The notes: generated from the sequence alone by a model not told the origin. DNA of 64,000 nucleotides from Dromiciops gliroides (GCF_019393635.1 NC_057861.1:191286026-191350025), one strand, 5' to 3'; numbered from the stretch's first letter, positions 22,401-29,786 are shown. Program-made: numbers and translations.

Positions 22401-24225
22401 AAATCTGTCTTCCTTCACACTGGTCCTTAAATGCTGAAACCTTGAAAGCAGAAATGCCATATCCTTGGGGGGGAAGAGGGAGGAGTGAAAAATTCCTAAC
22501 TGCTTAGGAGAGGCCAATGTTTATAGCGTAGAGTAGAGGTTCTCAGCATTTCTGGTCTCAGGACCTCTTTACACTGTTAAAAATTGAGGAGTTCTCTCCC
22601 AAAGAACTTTTGTTTACATGGAGTATAAGTCTACTGATATTTACTGTATTAAAAATTATAACATCTTAGTAAATTATGAAAATAATTCTGAATTCTTAGA
22701 GACCCTGAAAGGGTCTCAAGACCCACTCAGAGGTCCCCAGACCAGAAGTTGAGAACTACTGGTTTAAAGTGTTAGGTTATTCTTTTATTAATCTCATATA
22801 GTACTTAAGTCATAGTTTAGAGGGATACTAGAATCCCAGCACAGTTATAAACCCCCAGGTTAATGTACCAATAGTGCCTACTGAACTTTTGCAACTGTAA
22901 ACAAACTTTTCCATTTTTATAGAAGTATTCAAAATTCAACGCTTCCCACTTTATTACCCAGAATTTTCCATGGTCTTCTTTTGAGGACCTGACAAATCAT
23001 TATCAGGAATACTCTTCATAAAACAAGAGGGCCGGAGAAGATAATCTCTAATGGCTCTTTCCAGCTCTGAGTCCATAAAACTTAAAAGGAGCAGAGTGCT
23101 CAACCACCCAAGCACTGTCTGGAGCATTTTCCTTCCTTTTCTTGTGCTAGTACAACATAAGCGAATAAAAGCTGGCTGTCACTGCTACTGGGGCACAATA
23201 ACGCAGGGTGGAAAGTGTATAACACGTGGAATCGGAGACTATTCATTTCAACCTCAAGTTTCTCTACCTGTGGGGCCCTGGTCAAGTTCCTTAACTTCCT
23301 CTGGGCCTCGGTTTTCCTATCTGTAAAGCGGGGGTGCAGGGGGACAGGGGTTGGGGGAATTGGACTAGATGGCCTCGAGGCTTGCTTGCAGCTCTAAACG
23401 GAAGAGCCTGAGATTTGGGGGAGTCAAGCAGCTAGGAGCTGATGAGTCTTAAAACTATCGAGAGGGGCAGCTAGGTGGCGCAGTGAATAGAGCACCGGCC
23501 CTGGATTCAGGAGGACCTAAGTTCAAATTTGACCTCAGACACTTAAAACTTACTAGCTGTGTGACCCTGGGCAAGTCACTTAACCCCAAATGCCCCACCA
23601 AAACAACCACAACAACAAAACTATCGGGAGATGGAGCTCCAAAGTAACTCCAACCCCAACAGTCCGTGGACGTCACATCACCCCTTTGGAAAAACGGTGA
23701 CAGCGCGCGTTTCCGCGGCGCTTTAAAGTTTGCAAAGCGGTTTGCGTAGATCATCCCGATGGGAAGGCAGGCGCTGTTACTGTTATTGCTGTTATTATAA
23801 CCCCCCATTTCACAGATGAGTTCGTCCATAATCGACAAGCCCTGAAGGGGCCCTGGAGGAAACTGAGGCTGCGGGAGAGGGAGGGACTTGCCCTGGATCC
23901 CTCGGCCATTAGGAACTGAGGGTGAGCGCTCTACCACCGCGCCACCGAGCTGCTTCCTTCCCCGTCCTAAGCCCATTTACTTGGTTTTCGAAGCAAATTT
24001 CTTGAGCAAATTCTTATTGCCGCAGACGGCGGACGACCCATGCAGGCCCCGGCGCTGGGGGCGGTCCTGAGGGAGGCTGGGCACGGCGGTGTCGCCGCTT
24101 CCGCCAGCCGCCGGGCTCAGCCGCAGGCTCCCGGCTCCGGCCGCCACGGCCACGCTCCCTCTCCAAACGGCCAGTTCCGACCCACTCCGAGAGAAGCAGC
24201 GGGATCGGCCCAACGCGACCCACAT
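1002..24225 (-). CDS. RBFA: RBFA, mitochondrial ribosome-binding factor A (7 coding exons, complete)
   Basis: Seven exons join in phase: 24225-23981, 21411-21369, 20396-20220, 18704-18592, 10753-10669, 7454-7384, 1437-1002 (1170 nt, 389 residues plus TAA). All junctions are GT-AG. I recognise the product by its close likeness to human RBFA from memory: [70 protein letters not shown] and [16 protein letters not shown]. Known role: an RbfA-family KH-like RNA-binding protein of the mitochondrial matrix that aids maturation of the small mitoribosomal subunit, acting near helix 45 of 12S rRNA. Residues 1-60 are Arg/Ala/Gly-rich with few acids, as expected for a targeting peptide. The core domain is roughly residues 82-230. 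Residues 255-389 form a charged tail, longer than in human RBFA (about 343 aa). The start is set by the CpG-island first exon and the MW.A N-terminus. Certain apart from small boundary shifts. Confidence 0.95.
1438..2880. other. RBFA intron 6, left part: no gene seen
   Basis: AT-rich unique sequence. A 69-codon open frame at 1812-2021 ([20 protein letters not shown]..) is lysine-rich, unrecognised and not convincing. A 35-base similarity to 238-275 is seen near 2140 (GTGCAC.CAGTC.CTTTTA). Confidence 0.5.
2890..3355 (+). mobile_element. L2-like LINE 3' end
   Basis: Ends with the L2-type string TCCTTGAAGGCAG, GAGCTTAGCACAATACCTGG, CACACAGTCAGTAAGC and GCTTGTTGACTGA. The upstream CT-rich part has no readable protein. 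In RBFA intron 6. Confidence 0.7.
3520..3680 (+). mobile_element. MIR
   Basis: Diverged copy; recognisable GTAAAATGAGGAAGTTGGAC and GACCCTTTCCAGCTC tail. Confidence 0.75.
4130..4680 (+). mobile_element. Chimeric L1-type element, left part
   Basis: About 380 bases of purine-rich non-L1 sequence (GAGTGAGAAAGAAGAATGC, ACAGGAAAGTAGGAGGAG) lead at about 4520 into the L1 ORF2 3' end (CTGATAAAGACCTCATTTCT, AAAGGATATGAACAGGCAGC). An LTR then interrupts, and L1 resumes at about 5515. The same junction occurs at 34955-36315. Confidence 0.75.
5136..5283 (+). mobile_element. Short CORE-SINE
   Basis: Full length with a MIR-like A/B-box head (CAGTGGATAGAGCACCGGCC) and core (ACTAGCTGTGTGACCCTGGG) and an A-rich tail. 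Perfect 15-bp target duplication TATACTAGAAACCCC (5121-5135, 5284-5298). Inserted in an old LTR. Confidence 0.95.
5347..5500 (-). mobile_element. Short CORE-SINE
   Basis: Reverse orientation with T-rich end first. Target duplication CCACATATCA at 5337-5346 and 5501-5510. Lies in the same LTR as the previous copy. Confidence 0.95.
5515..6360 (+). mobile_element. Chimeric L1-type element, right part
   Basis: Decayed end of ORF2 ([27 protein letters not shown]-like) followed by 3' UTR with T-rich and A-rich tracts to about 6360. Confidence 0.85.
6385..6533 (+). mobile_element. Short CORE-SINE
   Basis: Target duplication GTATACCCATA at 6374-6384 and 6534-6544; sits at the A-rich end of an L1 fragment. 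Confidence 0.95.
6630..7215 (+). mobile_element. L1 ORF2 3' end, older subfamily
   Basis: AACTGGCAAAAATGACAAAA, CATTGTTGATAGAGTCATAA and CAATTGGGGAATGGCTAGAC correspond to the ORF2 C-terminus; many stops. In RBFA intron 6. Confidence 0.85.
7384..7454 (-). CDS. RBFA: RBFA coding exon 6
   Basis: 71 nt encoding [20 protein letters not shown] then SEP, with a split Arg codon. Acceptor TTCCAG|GTAAATAGG, donor CCAAG|GTAAATA. Ends the conserved domain. Confidence 0.92.
7455..8460. other. RBFA intron 5, right-hand start: little recognised
   Basis: A MIR-like stretch at about 7500-7570 and otherwise unique AT-rich DNA. No splice-flanked conserved block. Confidence 0.5.
8473..8634 (+). mobile_element. 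Short CORE-SINE with C-run tail
   Basis: Target duplication TTTCAGGTTTCA (8461-8472, 8635-8646). The tail holds a run of ten or more C before the A-rich part. Confidence 0.93.
8735..8878 (+). mobile_element. Short CORE-SINE
   Basis: Head GGGGTGGCTAGGTGGC; poly-A tail runs into a (TA)n tract at 8878-8896. In RBFA intron 5, 100 bases after another copy. Confidence 0.93.
9314..9461 (+). mobile_element. Short CORE-SINE
   Basis: Target duplication TCAAGTGGAGA at 9303-9313 and 9462-9472; several substitutions mark it as somewhat older. Confidence 0.93.
10280..10435 (+). mobile_element. MIR
   Basis: Classic MIR core and tail: TGTGTGACCCTAAGCAAGTC, TGTGCCTCAGTTTCTTCATC, GTCTATAAGGTCCCTTCC. Confidence 0.88.
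10669..10753 (-). CDS. RBFA: RBFA coding exon 5
   Basis: 85 nt encoding [20 protein letters not shown] then KESAAIAE, completing the split Arg codon. Acceptor TTTTTAG|G, donor [20 protein letters not shown] is a diagnostic vertebrate RBFA string. Confidence 0.94.
11095..11490 (-). mobile_element. Two MIR fragments (reverse)
   Basis: 11095-11245 (CCTCATTTTACAGATACAG) and 11285-11490 (GTGCCAGGCACTGTGCTGAG through CCACTATACCACCTAGCAG). Confidence 0.8.
12274..12418 (+). mobile_element. Short CORE-SINE
   Basis: Near-perfect target duplication GAATATACTGGACC / GAATATATTGGACC at 12260-12273 and 12419-12432. Confidence 0.93.
12542..12690 (+). mobile_element. Short CORE-SINE
   Basis: Starts GGGGGCAGCTAGGTGG and ends in a CACACACA then A-rich tail; flanks are AT-rich, so the target duplication is unclear. 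Confidence 0.9.
13140..13275 (-). mobile_element. MIR fragment (reverse)
   Basis: AGTTTGCAAAGCACTTCATA and TATTTTACAAATAAGGAAAA, a decayed MIR 3' half. Confidence 0.7.
13506..15227 (+). pseudogene. RCHY1P: RCHY1 (PIRH2) processed pseudogene, split by an L1
   Basis: An intronless, decayed copy of the E3 ligase RCHY1. Reading along: [10 protein letters not shown] near 13506, [12 protein letters not shown], then [37 protein letters not shown] and [18 protein letters not shown] up to about 13880. An L1 interrupts (13881-14532). The rest follows: [32 protein letters not shown], then QFPILGMKY and IPLEQ with a stop near 14851. Several stops and frameshifts and an internal loss of about 130 bp after EGYK are visible. 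The following few hundred bases are probably old 3' UTR. The parent sequence is recalled from memory. Confidence 0.88.
13881..14532 (+). mobile_element. 5'-truncated L1 inside the RCHY1 pseudogene
   Basis: Starts at GGGAAAAGGACCCACATGT and ends in AATAAAATACTATTTAAG plus poly-A. Imperfect target duplication GAAATGTAATCTATG / GAAATTTAACCTATG (13 of 15). ORF2 end recognisable (LDKLWYMN-like, EYYCAIRND). Confidence 0.9.
15241..15385 (-). mobile_element. Short CORE-SINE
   Basis: Target duplication AAAACTTTATCTT at 15228-15240 and 15386-15398. Inserted at the presumed 3' end of the RCHY1 retrocopy. Confidence 0.95.
15508..15674 (-). mobile_element. Short CORE-SINE
   Basis: Tail in reverse is (TTTTG)n; the body is near the local consensus. 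Target duplication not clear. Confidence 0.92.
15675..16190 (+). mobile_element. Shorter copy of the same ancient repeat
   Basis: AACAGGGGAGACAATACG, AAAGGTTTCCTATAGAAG and TTATTCCAGGCATGGAGG line up with 45340-45560. Split by the SINE at 15826. Confidence 0.6.
15826..15980 (+). mobile_element. Short CORE-SINE
   Basis: Perfect target duplication AGAAGATAGTGCTT (15812-15825, 15981-15994). It splits an older interspersed repeat (15675-16190). Confidence 0.95.
16280..17527 (+). mobile_element. RTE (BovB-like) LINE, 3' fragment
   Basis: Decayed reverse transcriptase. Pieces readable in shifting frames include EEQAGFQRG-like, [12 protein letters not shown]-like, [27 protein letters not shown] and [16 protein letters not shown]-like, with many stops and frameshifts. 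The end (ACTAGACACGACTGAACAAC, TGAACAAAAC) is a BovB/RTE tail. Related tails appear in the long CORE-SINEs here. Confidence 0.85.
17828..18078 (+). mobile_element. Long CORE-SINE with RTE-like tail
   Basis: Same head as the short SINE but continues into AATGGGCTGGAGAAGGAAAT, GGCAAACTACTC and AACCCCAAATGGG, ending (AAC/AAT)n. The tail resembles the 3' end of BovB/RTE LINEs, suggesting RTE rather than L1 mobilisation (inference). Confidence 0.85.
18079..18591. other. RBFA intron 4: unique sequence
   Basis: AT-rich, no repeat or coding signal recognised before exon 4. Confidence 0.5.
18592..18704 (-). CDS. RBFA: RBFA coding exon 4
   Basis: 113 nt encoding [14 protein letters not shown] through VLQKSASRF plus two bases of an Arg codon. 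Acceptor TTTCAG|GTAT, donor TTTCAG|GTGC. Missed as a long ORF because stops flank it closely; recognised by similarity to the central RbfA strand-helix region. Confidence 0.92.
19085..19205 (+). mobile_element. L2-like LINE 3' end fragment
   Basis: TTCCTTGAGGGCAGGGATCA, GCCCCAGGGCCTCTGAGTGC and ATGTTTGTTGGTTGTTG. Confidence 0.75.
19465..19917 (-). mobile_element. Long CORE-SINE (RTE-like tail), split by a short SINE
   Basis: Reverse orientation: tail 19465-19570 (GACTCTTCTCCACCC, GGGGTTTTCTTGAC), head 19765-19917. A short SINE occupies the middle, so the long SINE is older. Confidence 0.88.
19590..19763 (-). mobile_element. Short CORE-SINE nested in a long SINE
   Basis: Same orientation as its host element; G-run and T-rich tail at the left, CACCTAGCTGCCCC at the right. 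Confidence 0.9.
20220..20396 (-). CDS. RBFA: RBFA coding exon 3
   Basis: 177 nt, phase 0, encoding 59 residues from [10 protein letters not shown] to YDLNVEFSK. Acceptor CTCTGAAG|ATG, donor TCTAAG|GTAAAC. Carries the first helix and strand of the RbfA fold, including the [13 protein letters not shown] segment. Confidence 0.95.
20617..20767 (-). mobile_element. Short CORE-SINE (left of a pair)
   Basis: Long T run then GTGAGGCAACTGGGG. GTTTACTTTT occurs before this copy (about 20610) and after the next (about 20937), bracketing both. Confidence 0.9.
20788..20936 (-). mobile_element. Short CORE-SINE (right of a pair)
   Basis: G-run start then CAATTAGGGTTAAGTGAC, ending CCACCTAGCTCACCC. About 20 bases of other sequence separate it from the previous copy. 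Confidence 0.9.
20937..22540. other. RBFA introns 1-2: unique sequence around exon 2
   Basis: Apart from the 43-nt exon at 21369-21411, nothing recognised. The open frame at 22052-22309 has no known family signature. Confidence 0.5.
21369..21411 (-). CDS. RBFA: RBFA coding exon 2 (43 nt)
   Basis: Acceptor CCCCACAG|A and donor ATT|GTAAGT. Encodes [14 protein letters not shown], a highly conserved start of the RbfA domain. Too short to stand out as an ORF; placed by conservation and phase (245+43=288 nt). Confidence 0.93.
22545..22765 (+). mobile_element. hAT-Charlie non-autonomous DNA transposon
   Basis: Ends GAGGTTCTCAGCATTTCTGG and CCAGAAGTTGAGAACTACTG form imperfect inverted repeats; internal GAAAGGGTCTCAAGACCC is typical of MER5-like hAT relics. 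About 220 bp. Confidence 0.78.
23240..23400 (+). mobile_element. MIR
   Basis: CTCTGGGCCTCGGTTTTCC, ATCTGTAAAGCGGGGG and GACTAGATGGCCTCGAGG show a MIR 3' half near the CpG island. Confidence 0.8.
23463..23616 (+). mobile_element. Short CORE-SINE in RBFA intron 1
   Basis: Target duplication AAAACTATCG at 23451-23460 and 23617-23626; (AAC)n-rich tail. About 365 bases downstream of RBFA exon 1, just outside the CpG island. Confidence 0.94.
23715..23960 (-). mobile_element. MIR (reverse), inside the CpG island
   Basis: TTTAAAGTTTGCAAAGCGG, CATTTCACAGATGAG and GCTCTACCACCGCGCCACC match reversed MIR. It abuts RBFA exon 1 and keeps many CpGs. Confidence 0.75.
23981..24225 (-). CDS. RBFA: RBFA coding exon 1 (targeting peptide)
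   Basis: Encodes residues 1-81 plus two bases of codon 82, beginning [10 protein letters not shown] and ending [11 protein letters not shown]. The donor is ..ACCAA|GTAAAT on the minus strand. Very GC-rich and inside the CpG island, unlike the AT-rich remaining exons. Confidence 0.93.
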
Positions 24226-24385
24226 AGCTGCGGTAGCTCGTGCAGGCCTTACAGACAGACGCGCCCGCTACGAACCGGGCCCAGAGAAGTCCCGGAAGTT
24301 CCGGCCGCGCGACCGGAGCTCCCCCACGCGGCGATTGGCCGCGGCGCTCCAGCCCAGCGGCTGGTGGCCCCGCCCACTGCTCTGG

Positions 24386-24393
24386 TGACGTCA
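24386..24393. promoter_or_regulatory. CRE/ATF palindrome
   Basis: TGACGTCA, a perfect 8-bp CREB/ATF site about 160 bases upstream of the RBFA ATG, next to a GC box. Confidence 0.6.
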
Positions 24394-24639
24394 CCCGCCT
24401 CGTGAATTGGCAGAGAACGTGGTGTTAATCCTCCTACCTCCGAGGCCGTTTTCCTAAACATAGCGCCTTTTTTTCCCTTTAAAACTCCGTTCCTCCAACT
24501 TGTTAATGAGAATCGGATTCCCAGAGTCTTAATGTAAAGAAGAGACTACACCAAATGTAAACAGATCAAAAACTTTTATTCTGCTAGGAACTGCAAAGTT
24601 GTTAAAAACCTCCACGGTGAAGGCAACTCCTCCCCTAAT

Positions 24640-25218
24640 GCCTTCGTGACATCTCGGAGTTGTTTCCTCGGCCACGGCCGCCATCCTGGTGCACCACCTC
24701 ATGCCTGGGCTATCGCGTGCAATATAGCCTGCTGGTTGGGCTGCATGCCACGAATCTTTTTCTATTCATCCTTCACTCAGCTGCCTGTCAAATTGATCTC
24801 CCTAAAGCGCAGATCTGACCATGCATGGTACATCCACCTACACACGCTCAATAAGCTCCAGTGGCTCCCTATTACCTCCCTGATCTTGTTACATCCATCC
24901 ACACAATTCTCAACTCCAGCAGCTGACAATCACATCGAGGATCAAATGCAAAATCTGTCTGGCTTTCAAAGTACTTTGTAACTTGGGCTCCTCCTACTTT
25001 GCCAGCCTTTTTATACCTTTACACCCTTTTCCCTACGTCATACTCGGGCTCGGTGATACTAGGCTCCTGGATGTGCCTTACACAGGACACTCCACCTTCA
25101 GACTCCTACTCAGAGCGTTTCCTCGGCTGCCTCACGTGTCTGTAACTCTGCCTCCTCATCCACGTATCTGGTTTCCCTGGCTTCCTTCAAATCTCAATTA
25201 CAATCCATTACCTTCTGC
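24640..25218 (+). mobile_element. L2/CR1-like repeat, left part
   Basis: CAATAAGCTCCAGTGGCTCC, GATCAAATGCAAAATCTGTC and TTTCCCTGGCTTCCTTCAAA are typical of an abundant mammalian L2-related 3' region. Continues at 27504 after an L1. The open frames here are repeat-derived. Confidence 0.72.
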
Positions 25219-25234
25219 AAGAAGCCTTCTCTAA

Positions 25235-27487
25235 GGAAACAAAACTATCACTCTTTGCAGATGATATGATGGTATACTTAAGGAATCCTCGAGAATCAAG
25301 TCAAAAATTACTTGAAACAATTAACAACTTTAGCAAAGTAGCAGGATATAAAATAAATCCACATAAATCATCAGCATTTCTATACATGACCAACAAAGTC
25401 CAGCAGCAAGAGATAGAAAGAGAAATTCCATTTAAAGTAACGGTAGGTAATATAAAATACTTGGGAGTCTACTTGCCAAGACAAACCCAGGAACTCTATG
25501 AACACAACTACCAAACACTCTTCACACAAATCAAATCAGATCTAAATAATTGGAAAGATATCAATTGCTCATGGATAGGCAGAGCTAATATAGTCAAAAT
25601 GACAATACTGCCTAAATTAATTTACTTATTCAGTGCCATACCAATCAGGCTACCTAAAAATTATTTTATACAGCTAGAAAAAATAATAACAAAATTCATC
25701 TGGAAAAACACAAAATCAAGACTATCCAGGGAAATAATGAAAAAAAATTCACAGGAAGGTGGGTTAGCGGTACCAAACCTGGAGCTTTACTATAAAGCGG
25801 CAGTCATCAAAACTATCTGGTACTGGCTAAAAAATAGAGTGGTAGATCAATGGAATAGGCTAGGCACAGGAAATGCAGTAGTAAATGACACTAGTAATGT
25901 AGTGTTTGATAAACCCAAAGACTCCAGCTTCTGGGATAGGAACTCAGTATTTGACAAAAACTGCTGGGAAAACTGGAAGATAGTATGGCAGAAATTAGGC
26001 TTAGACCAACATCTTACACCTTATACTAAAATAAGGTCAAAATGGATACATGATTTAGACATAAGAGGTGATACCATAGGTAAATTAGGAGAGAAAGGAA
26101 TAGTCTACCTATCAGATCTTTGGAAAGGAGAACAGTTTTTGACCAAACATGAGATAGAGTATATTATAAAATGCAAAGTGGATGATTTTGATTATATTAA
26201 ATTAAAAAATTTTTGTACAAACAGAAGCAATGCATCCAAAATTGGAAGGGAGGCAGAAAGCTAGGAAACAATTTTTGAGGCCAGTGCTTCTGATAAAGGC
26301 CTCATCTCTAAAATATATAGGGAATTAAATCAAATTTATAAGAATCCAAGTCATTCCCCAATTGAGAAATGGTCAAAGGATATGAACAGGCAGTTTTCTG
26401 ATGAAGAAACCAAAGCTATCTATTCCCATATGAAAAAATGCTCTAAATCTCTAATGATTAGAGAGATGCAAATTAAAACAACTCTGAGGTACCACCTGAC
26501 ACCTATCAGATTGGCTAAAATGACAAAAAAGGAAGATAATAAATGTTGGAGAGGCTGTGGGAAAATTGGAACACTAATGCATTGTTGGTGGAGCTGTGAG
26601 CTGATCCAACCATTCTGGAGAGCAATTTGGAATTATGCCCAAAGGGCGATAAAGCTGTGCATACCCTTTGACCCAGCAATCCCACTTTTAGGTCTTTTGC
26701 CCAAAGAAATCATGGAAGGGGGAAAGGGACCCACATGTACAAAAATATTTATAGCTGCTCTTTACGTGGTAGCAAGGAATTGGAAGTTGAGGGGGTGCCC
26801 ATCAATTGGGGAATGGCTGGACAAGTTGTGGTATATGAATACAATGGAATACTATTGTGCTGTAAGAAATGATGAGCAGGAAGAGTTCAGAGAAACCTGG
26901 AGGGTCTTGTGTGAGCTGATGATGAGTGAGATGAGCAGAACCAGAAGAACATTGTACACAGTATCATCAACATTGAGTGTTGACCTACTGTGATGGACTA
27001 TATTCTTCTCACCAATGCAATGGTACAGAAGAGTTCCAGGGAACTCATGATAGAAGAGGATCTCCAAATCCAAGAAAAAAAAAGAAAGAAAGAACTGTGG
27101 AGTATAGATGCTGATTGAACCATATTATTTCTTTTGTTTTGGGTGCTGTTGTTTTTTTTTTCTATTTTGAGGTTTTGCATCACTGCTCTGATTCTTTCTC
27201 TTGTAACAGGATTAATGCAGAAATAGGATTAATGTTATTATGTGTATATATATATATGTGTGTGTGTATATATATATGTATATGTATAGAGATATATAGA
27301 TATAACCTATATCAGATTACCTGCTGTCTAGGGGAGGGGGAAGGGAGGGGAGGGAGGGAGAAAAATCTGAAATTGTAAAGCATGTATAAACAAAAGTTGA
27401 GAACTATCTTTACATGTAACGGAAAAAATAAAATATCTCATAAAAAAACTAAATAAAAGCCTTTTTAAAAGTCAAAAAAAAAAAAAA
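25235..27487 (+). mobile_element. Young 5'-truncated L1 (2.25 kb)
   Basis: Starts inside reverse transcriptase at SLFADDMMVYLRNPRES and reads open for 332 residues (25266-26264: YKINPHKSSAFLY, YLGVYLPRQTQELYE, RANIVKMTILPKLIYLFSAI, KFIWKN). After a break it continues from 26382 to 26993 ([62 protein letters not shown]). 3' UTR with (TG/TA)n and poly-A. Perfect 16-bp target duplication AAGAAGCCTTCTCTAA at 25219-25234 and 27488-27503. Confidence 0.95.
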
Positions 27488-27503
27488 AAGAAGCCTTCTC
27501 TAA

Positions 27504-27740
27504 TCCTCTGTCAACCGGATCAGAACCGGCCTCCGGTCTAATATTAGAGCTTCCCTCTGTTGATTACCTGCAATTCATCCTGTGTATGACTTGTTTGTAG
27601 CTGATCCTTTGCATGTTGTCTACTCCATCATCCTAAGATTCCCTGGAAGGCAGCTACTGTCTTTTGCCTTTAGGTTTAGCACAGTGGCTGGTCCATGGTA
27701 AGCTCGAAAAATGTGTATTGACTGAATGACAGAAGAGAAA
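27504..27740 (+). mobile_element. L2/CR1-like repeat, right part
   Basis: Resumes after the L1 with TTCCCTCTGTTGATTACCTG and ends GTTTAGCACAGTGGCTGGTC ... TGTATTGACTGAATGA. Confidence 0.75.
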
Positions 27741-28073
27741 TGAATCCACTATTATTTGTCCTATTATTTTAACCTGAATTTTTTATTCTTCCAAAGAATT
27801 CTTGTAATTTTCCCCAGCCTAGTCTAGGAGGTTTTGAGGCCATTATAGGAGACATTTGAAGGGGTGAAGGGAAGTTCACTCTATTCTGTTAGCTATTTGA
27901 ACAAAATAAAATTAAAATCTATGACTTTTTAATTTCACAAAGAAAGGTACTTACAGATACAAATTATAAAAAGTAAAAATAAGCCTTTGCAATCTGCCAG
28001 GCTTCCATCATTATGAACTTTCCACCCAAACAAATCATTTAAGAAGCATTTCATTAGGAATAGTAAGGCCATA

Positions 28074-28222
28074 GGGGGCAGCTAGGTGACACAGTAGATA
28101 AAGCACTGGCCCTGGATTCAGGAGGACCTGAGTTAAAATCCGACTTCAGACACTTGACACTTACTAGCTGTGTGACCCTGGGCTAGTCATGTAACCTTCA
28201 TTGCCCCTCAAAAAAAAAAAAG
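28074..28222 (+). mobile_element. Short CORE-SINE inside the pseudogene's last exon
   Basis: Separates the stop-proximal part (28035-28072) from the rest of the exon. The intact paralog at 47.8 kb lacks it, so it arrived after the duplication. Confidence 0.93.
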
Positions 28223-28784
28223 TTCCTAGATAGGGATAGGAAGACCACCATCATCAGCCAGAATGCTTTCAACCATATTTTCTATCATGAAATGCATACT
28301 TTGATAAGTTGTGCTTCCAATATAAGATGTGAAAGTAACATCCTTTAACAATGAATGAGATTTGAAATACAAATGTATTGAAAAAAATATTCAGGTTTCA
28401 TGGATTTCTTTTAAAATTATTATACTATAGTTACTTTTTTTTTTACATTTGTAGGAAGATAAAAAATTGTAGGAGATTAAAAAGAATACAAGAAAATTCC
28501 ATTTTATTCTTGGAGGAATAATGGAATCTTGGAACCAGACAAGACCTTAAAGATTCTCTAGTCCAATATCCTCATTTTACAGAGGAGGAAACTGGAGGCC
28601 CAGACTGAAGATATAAAATGAATTAATGTCAGAGCCATTACTAGGACCCAGGACTAATAGGGGTAAAGAGATACTAAAACCAAAAAGTATGAGAACACTG
28701 ATCTAATCCAATATCCTCATTTTACAGATGAGGAAACGAGGAAGTCAGCCTGGAGAATAGAAGTCTAAATAGAGACATAAAATC

Positions 28785-28914
28785 TGGGAAGGAATGATTT
28801 TTTTTTTCGTGGGGCAATGAGGGTTAAGTGACTTGCCCAGGGTCACACAGCTAGTGAGTGTCAAGTGTCTGAGGCTGGCTGGTGCTTTATCTACTACACC
28901 ACCTAGCTGCCCCC
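28785..28914 (-). mobile_element. Short CORE-SINE, shortened
   Basis: Target duplication AGAGACATAAAATC (28771-28784, 28915-28928). The region around GATTTGAACTCAGG is missing. Absent at the matching site in the distal copy (AGAGACACAAAATCTGAC, 48835). Confidence 0.93.
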
Positions 28915-29484
28915 AGAGACATAAAATCCGACTTTAAACATTTATAGAATACATAGATATGGTGATAGTTTTGCTTTGTTTTGCTTTAAATGGTAGACCC
29001 AGGGCCACTATGTCAAAGTGACAAGAAGTTTTCTTATATTAAGTTAAAATCTAACTAGTAGAATTTATTAATAATGAAATGGAATGTCTCGTGGAGGTAC
29101 CAAACAATGTCACTGTAGGTATTCAAACACAGGCTATGTGAATTTTAGTGTTTTTATAGGAAGAACTCTACATTGGGTGGGAGAATAGATTAGAAGACTT
29201 CTAAAACCTTATGACTGTGATTGAGACATCAGCCAAAGAGACCTTTATTCCCCAAACAAAGACTGGGAACTTTGCTTCTATTTTTATCTAAATAAAAAAT
29301 GTGCAGGATCAGTTCTGTACCTTGGCAGGGGTTCAAGGTAAGTCACATCCAATCCTACAGCTTTAATAATACCAGTTTGAAGAGGTTCTACTAGAGCATC
29401 TTGATCAATCATTTAACCAGAATTATTATGACAGTATCTTTGTCACTATCATAATTCAACTACATACAATAGAAAAGTAATCTT

Positions 29485-29566
29485 GCTAGCTGTGTGACCC
29501 TGGGCAAGTCACTTAATCCTCATTGCCCCACAAAAAAAAAAGAAAGGAAGGAAGGAAGGAAGGAAG
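29485..29566 (+). mobile_element. 5'-truncated short CORE-SINE
   Basis: Starts at GCTAGCTGTGTGACCC, keeps the core and a tail grown to (GGAA)n. AAAAGTAAT flanks both sides. Not present in the distal copy near 50.55 kb. Confidence 0.85.
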
Positions 29567-29616
29567 AAAATAAAAGTAATGTTCACATTTCAACCTGTTT
29601 TAATAACTACTTTTTC

Positions 29617-29786
29617 TTTCTTTTTAAAAAAATTTTATTTATCTATTTATTTTGATGAGGCAATTGGGGTTAAGTGATTTGCCCAGGGTCACACAGCTAG
29701 TAAGTGTCAAGTATCAGAGGTTAGATTTGAACTCAGGTCCTCCTGAATCCAGGGTGCTCTATCCACTGTGCCACCTAGCTGCCCCC
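29617..29786 (-). mobile_element. Short CORE-SINE
   Basis: Flanked by AATAACT-type repeats (about 29602 and 29790). Not present at the matching place in the distal copy. Confidence 0.9.

Larger units (their letters stand above)
23690..24430. promoter_or_regulatory. CpG-island promoter of RBFA
   Basis: This stretch is GC- and CpG-rich in an otherwise AT-rich window and covers RBFA exon 1 and its upstream flank. Visible motifs: ETS core CCGGAAGT at 24292-24299, an inverted CCAAT box (GCGATTGG) at 24331-24338, a GC box near 24367-24375, and a palindromic CRE (TGACGTCA) at 24386-24393. No TATA box is seen. This is a common design for nuclear genes of mitochondrial proteins and for two-way promoters. 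In human, RBFA lies head to head with TXNL4A (from memory). No TXNL4A coding sequence appears to the right, so two-way activity is inference. Confidence 0.75.
28035..29417 (-). pseudogene. Duplicated, degenerate dehydrogenase copy (last two exons only)
   Basis: Exon-4-like 29417-29321 (97 nt, same length as the intact exon) and exon-5-like 28361-28223 plus 28072-28035 align with the intact gene's last two exons, and their introns align too, so this is a DNA-level duplicate, not a retrocopy. Damage visible: both acceptor AGs are lost (TG before exon 4, AA before exon 5); an in-frame stop sits two codons into exon 4; six bases are missing after LLK in exon 5; catalytic His292 reads Tyr within TSYIGS; and a SINE (28074-28222) splits exon 5. 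Exons 1-3 have no counterpart. Non-functional as an enzyme. Confidence 0.88.

Noticed and set aside
23455-23976. 173-codon minus-strand open frame left of RBFA exon 1
   Set aside because: Read-through from the exon's flank across a MIR and a SINE; the donor at 23979-23980 ends the exon first.
24014-24461. Several long overlapping open frames in all frames near 24.0-24.5 kb
   Set aside because: GC-rich CpG island lowers stop frequency; only the RBFA exon 1 frame has conservation and a correct splice donor.
24646-25234. 111- and 83-codon open frames
   Set aside because: They fall in an L2/CR1-like non-coding 3' region.
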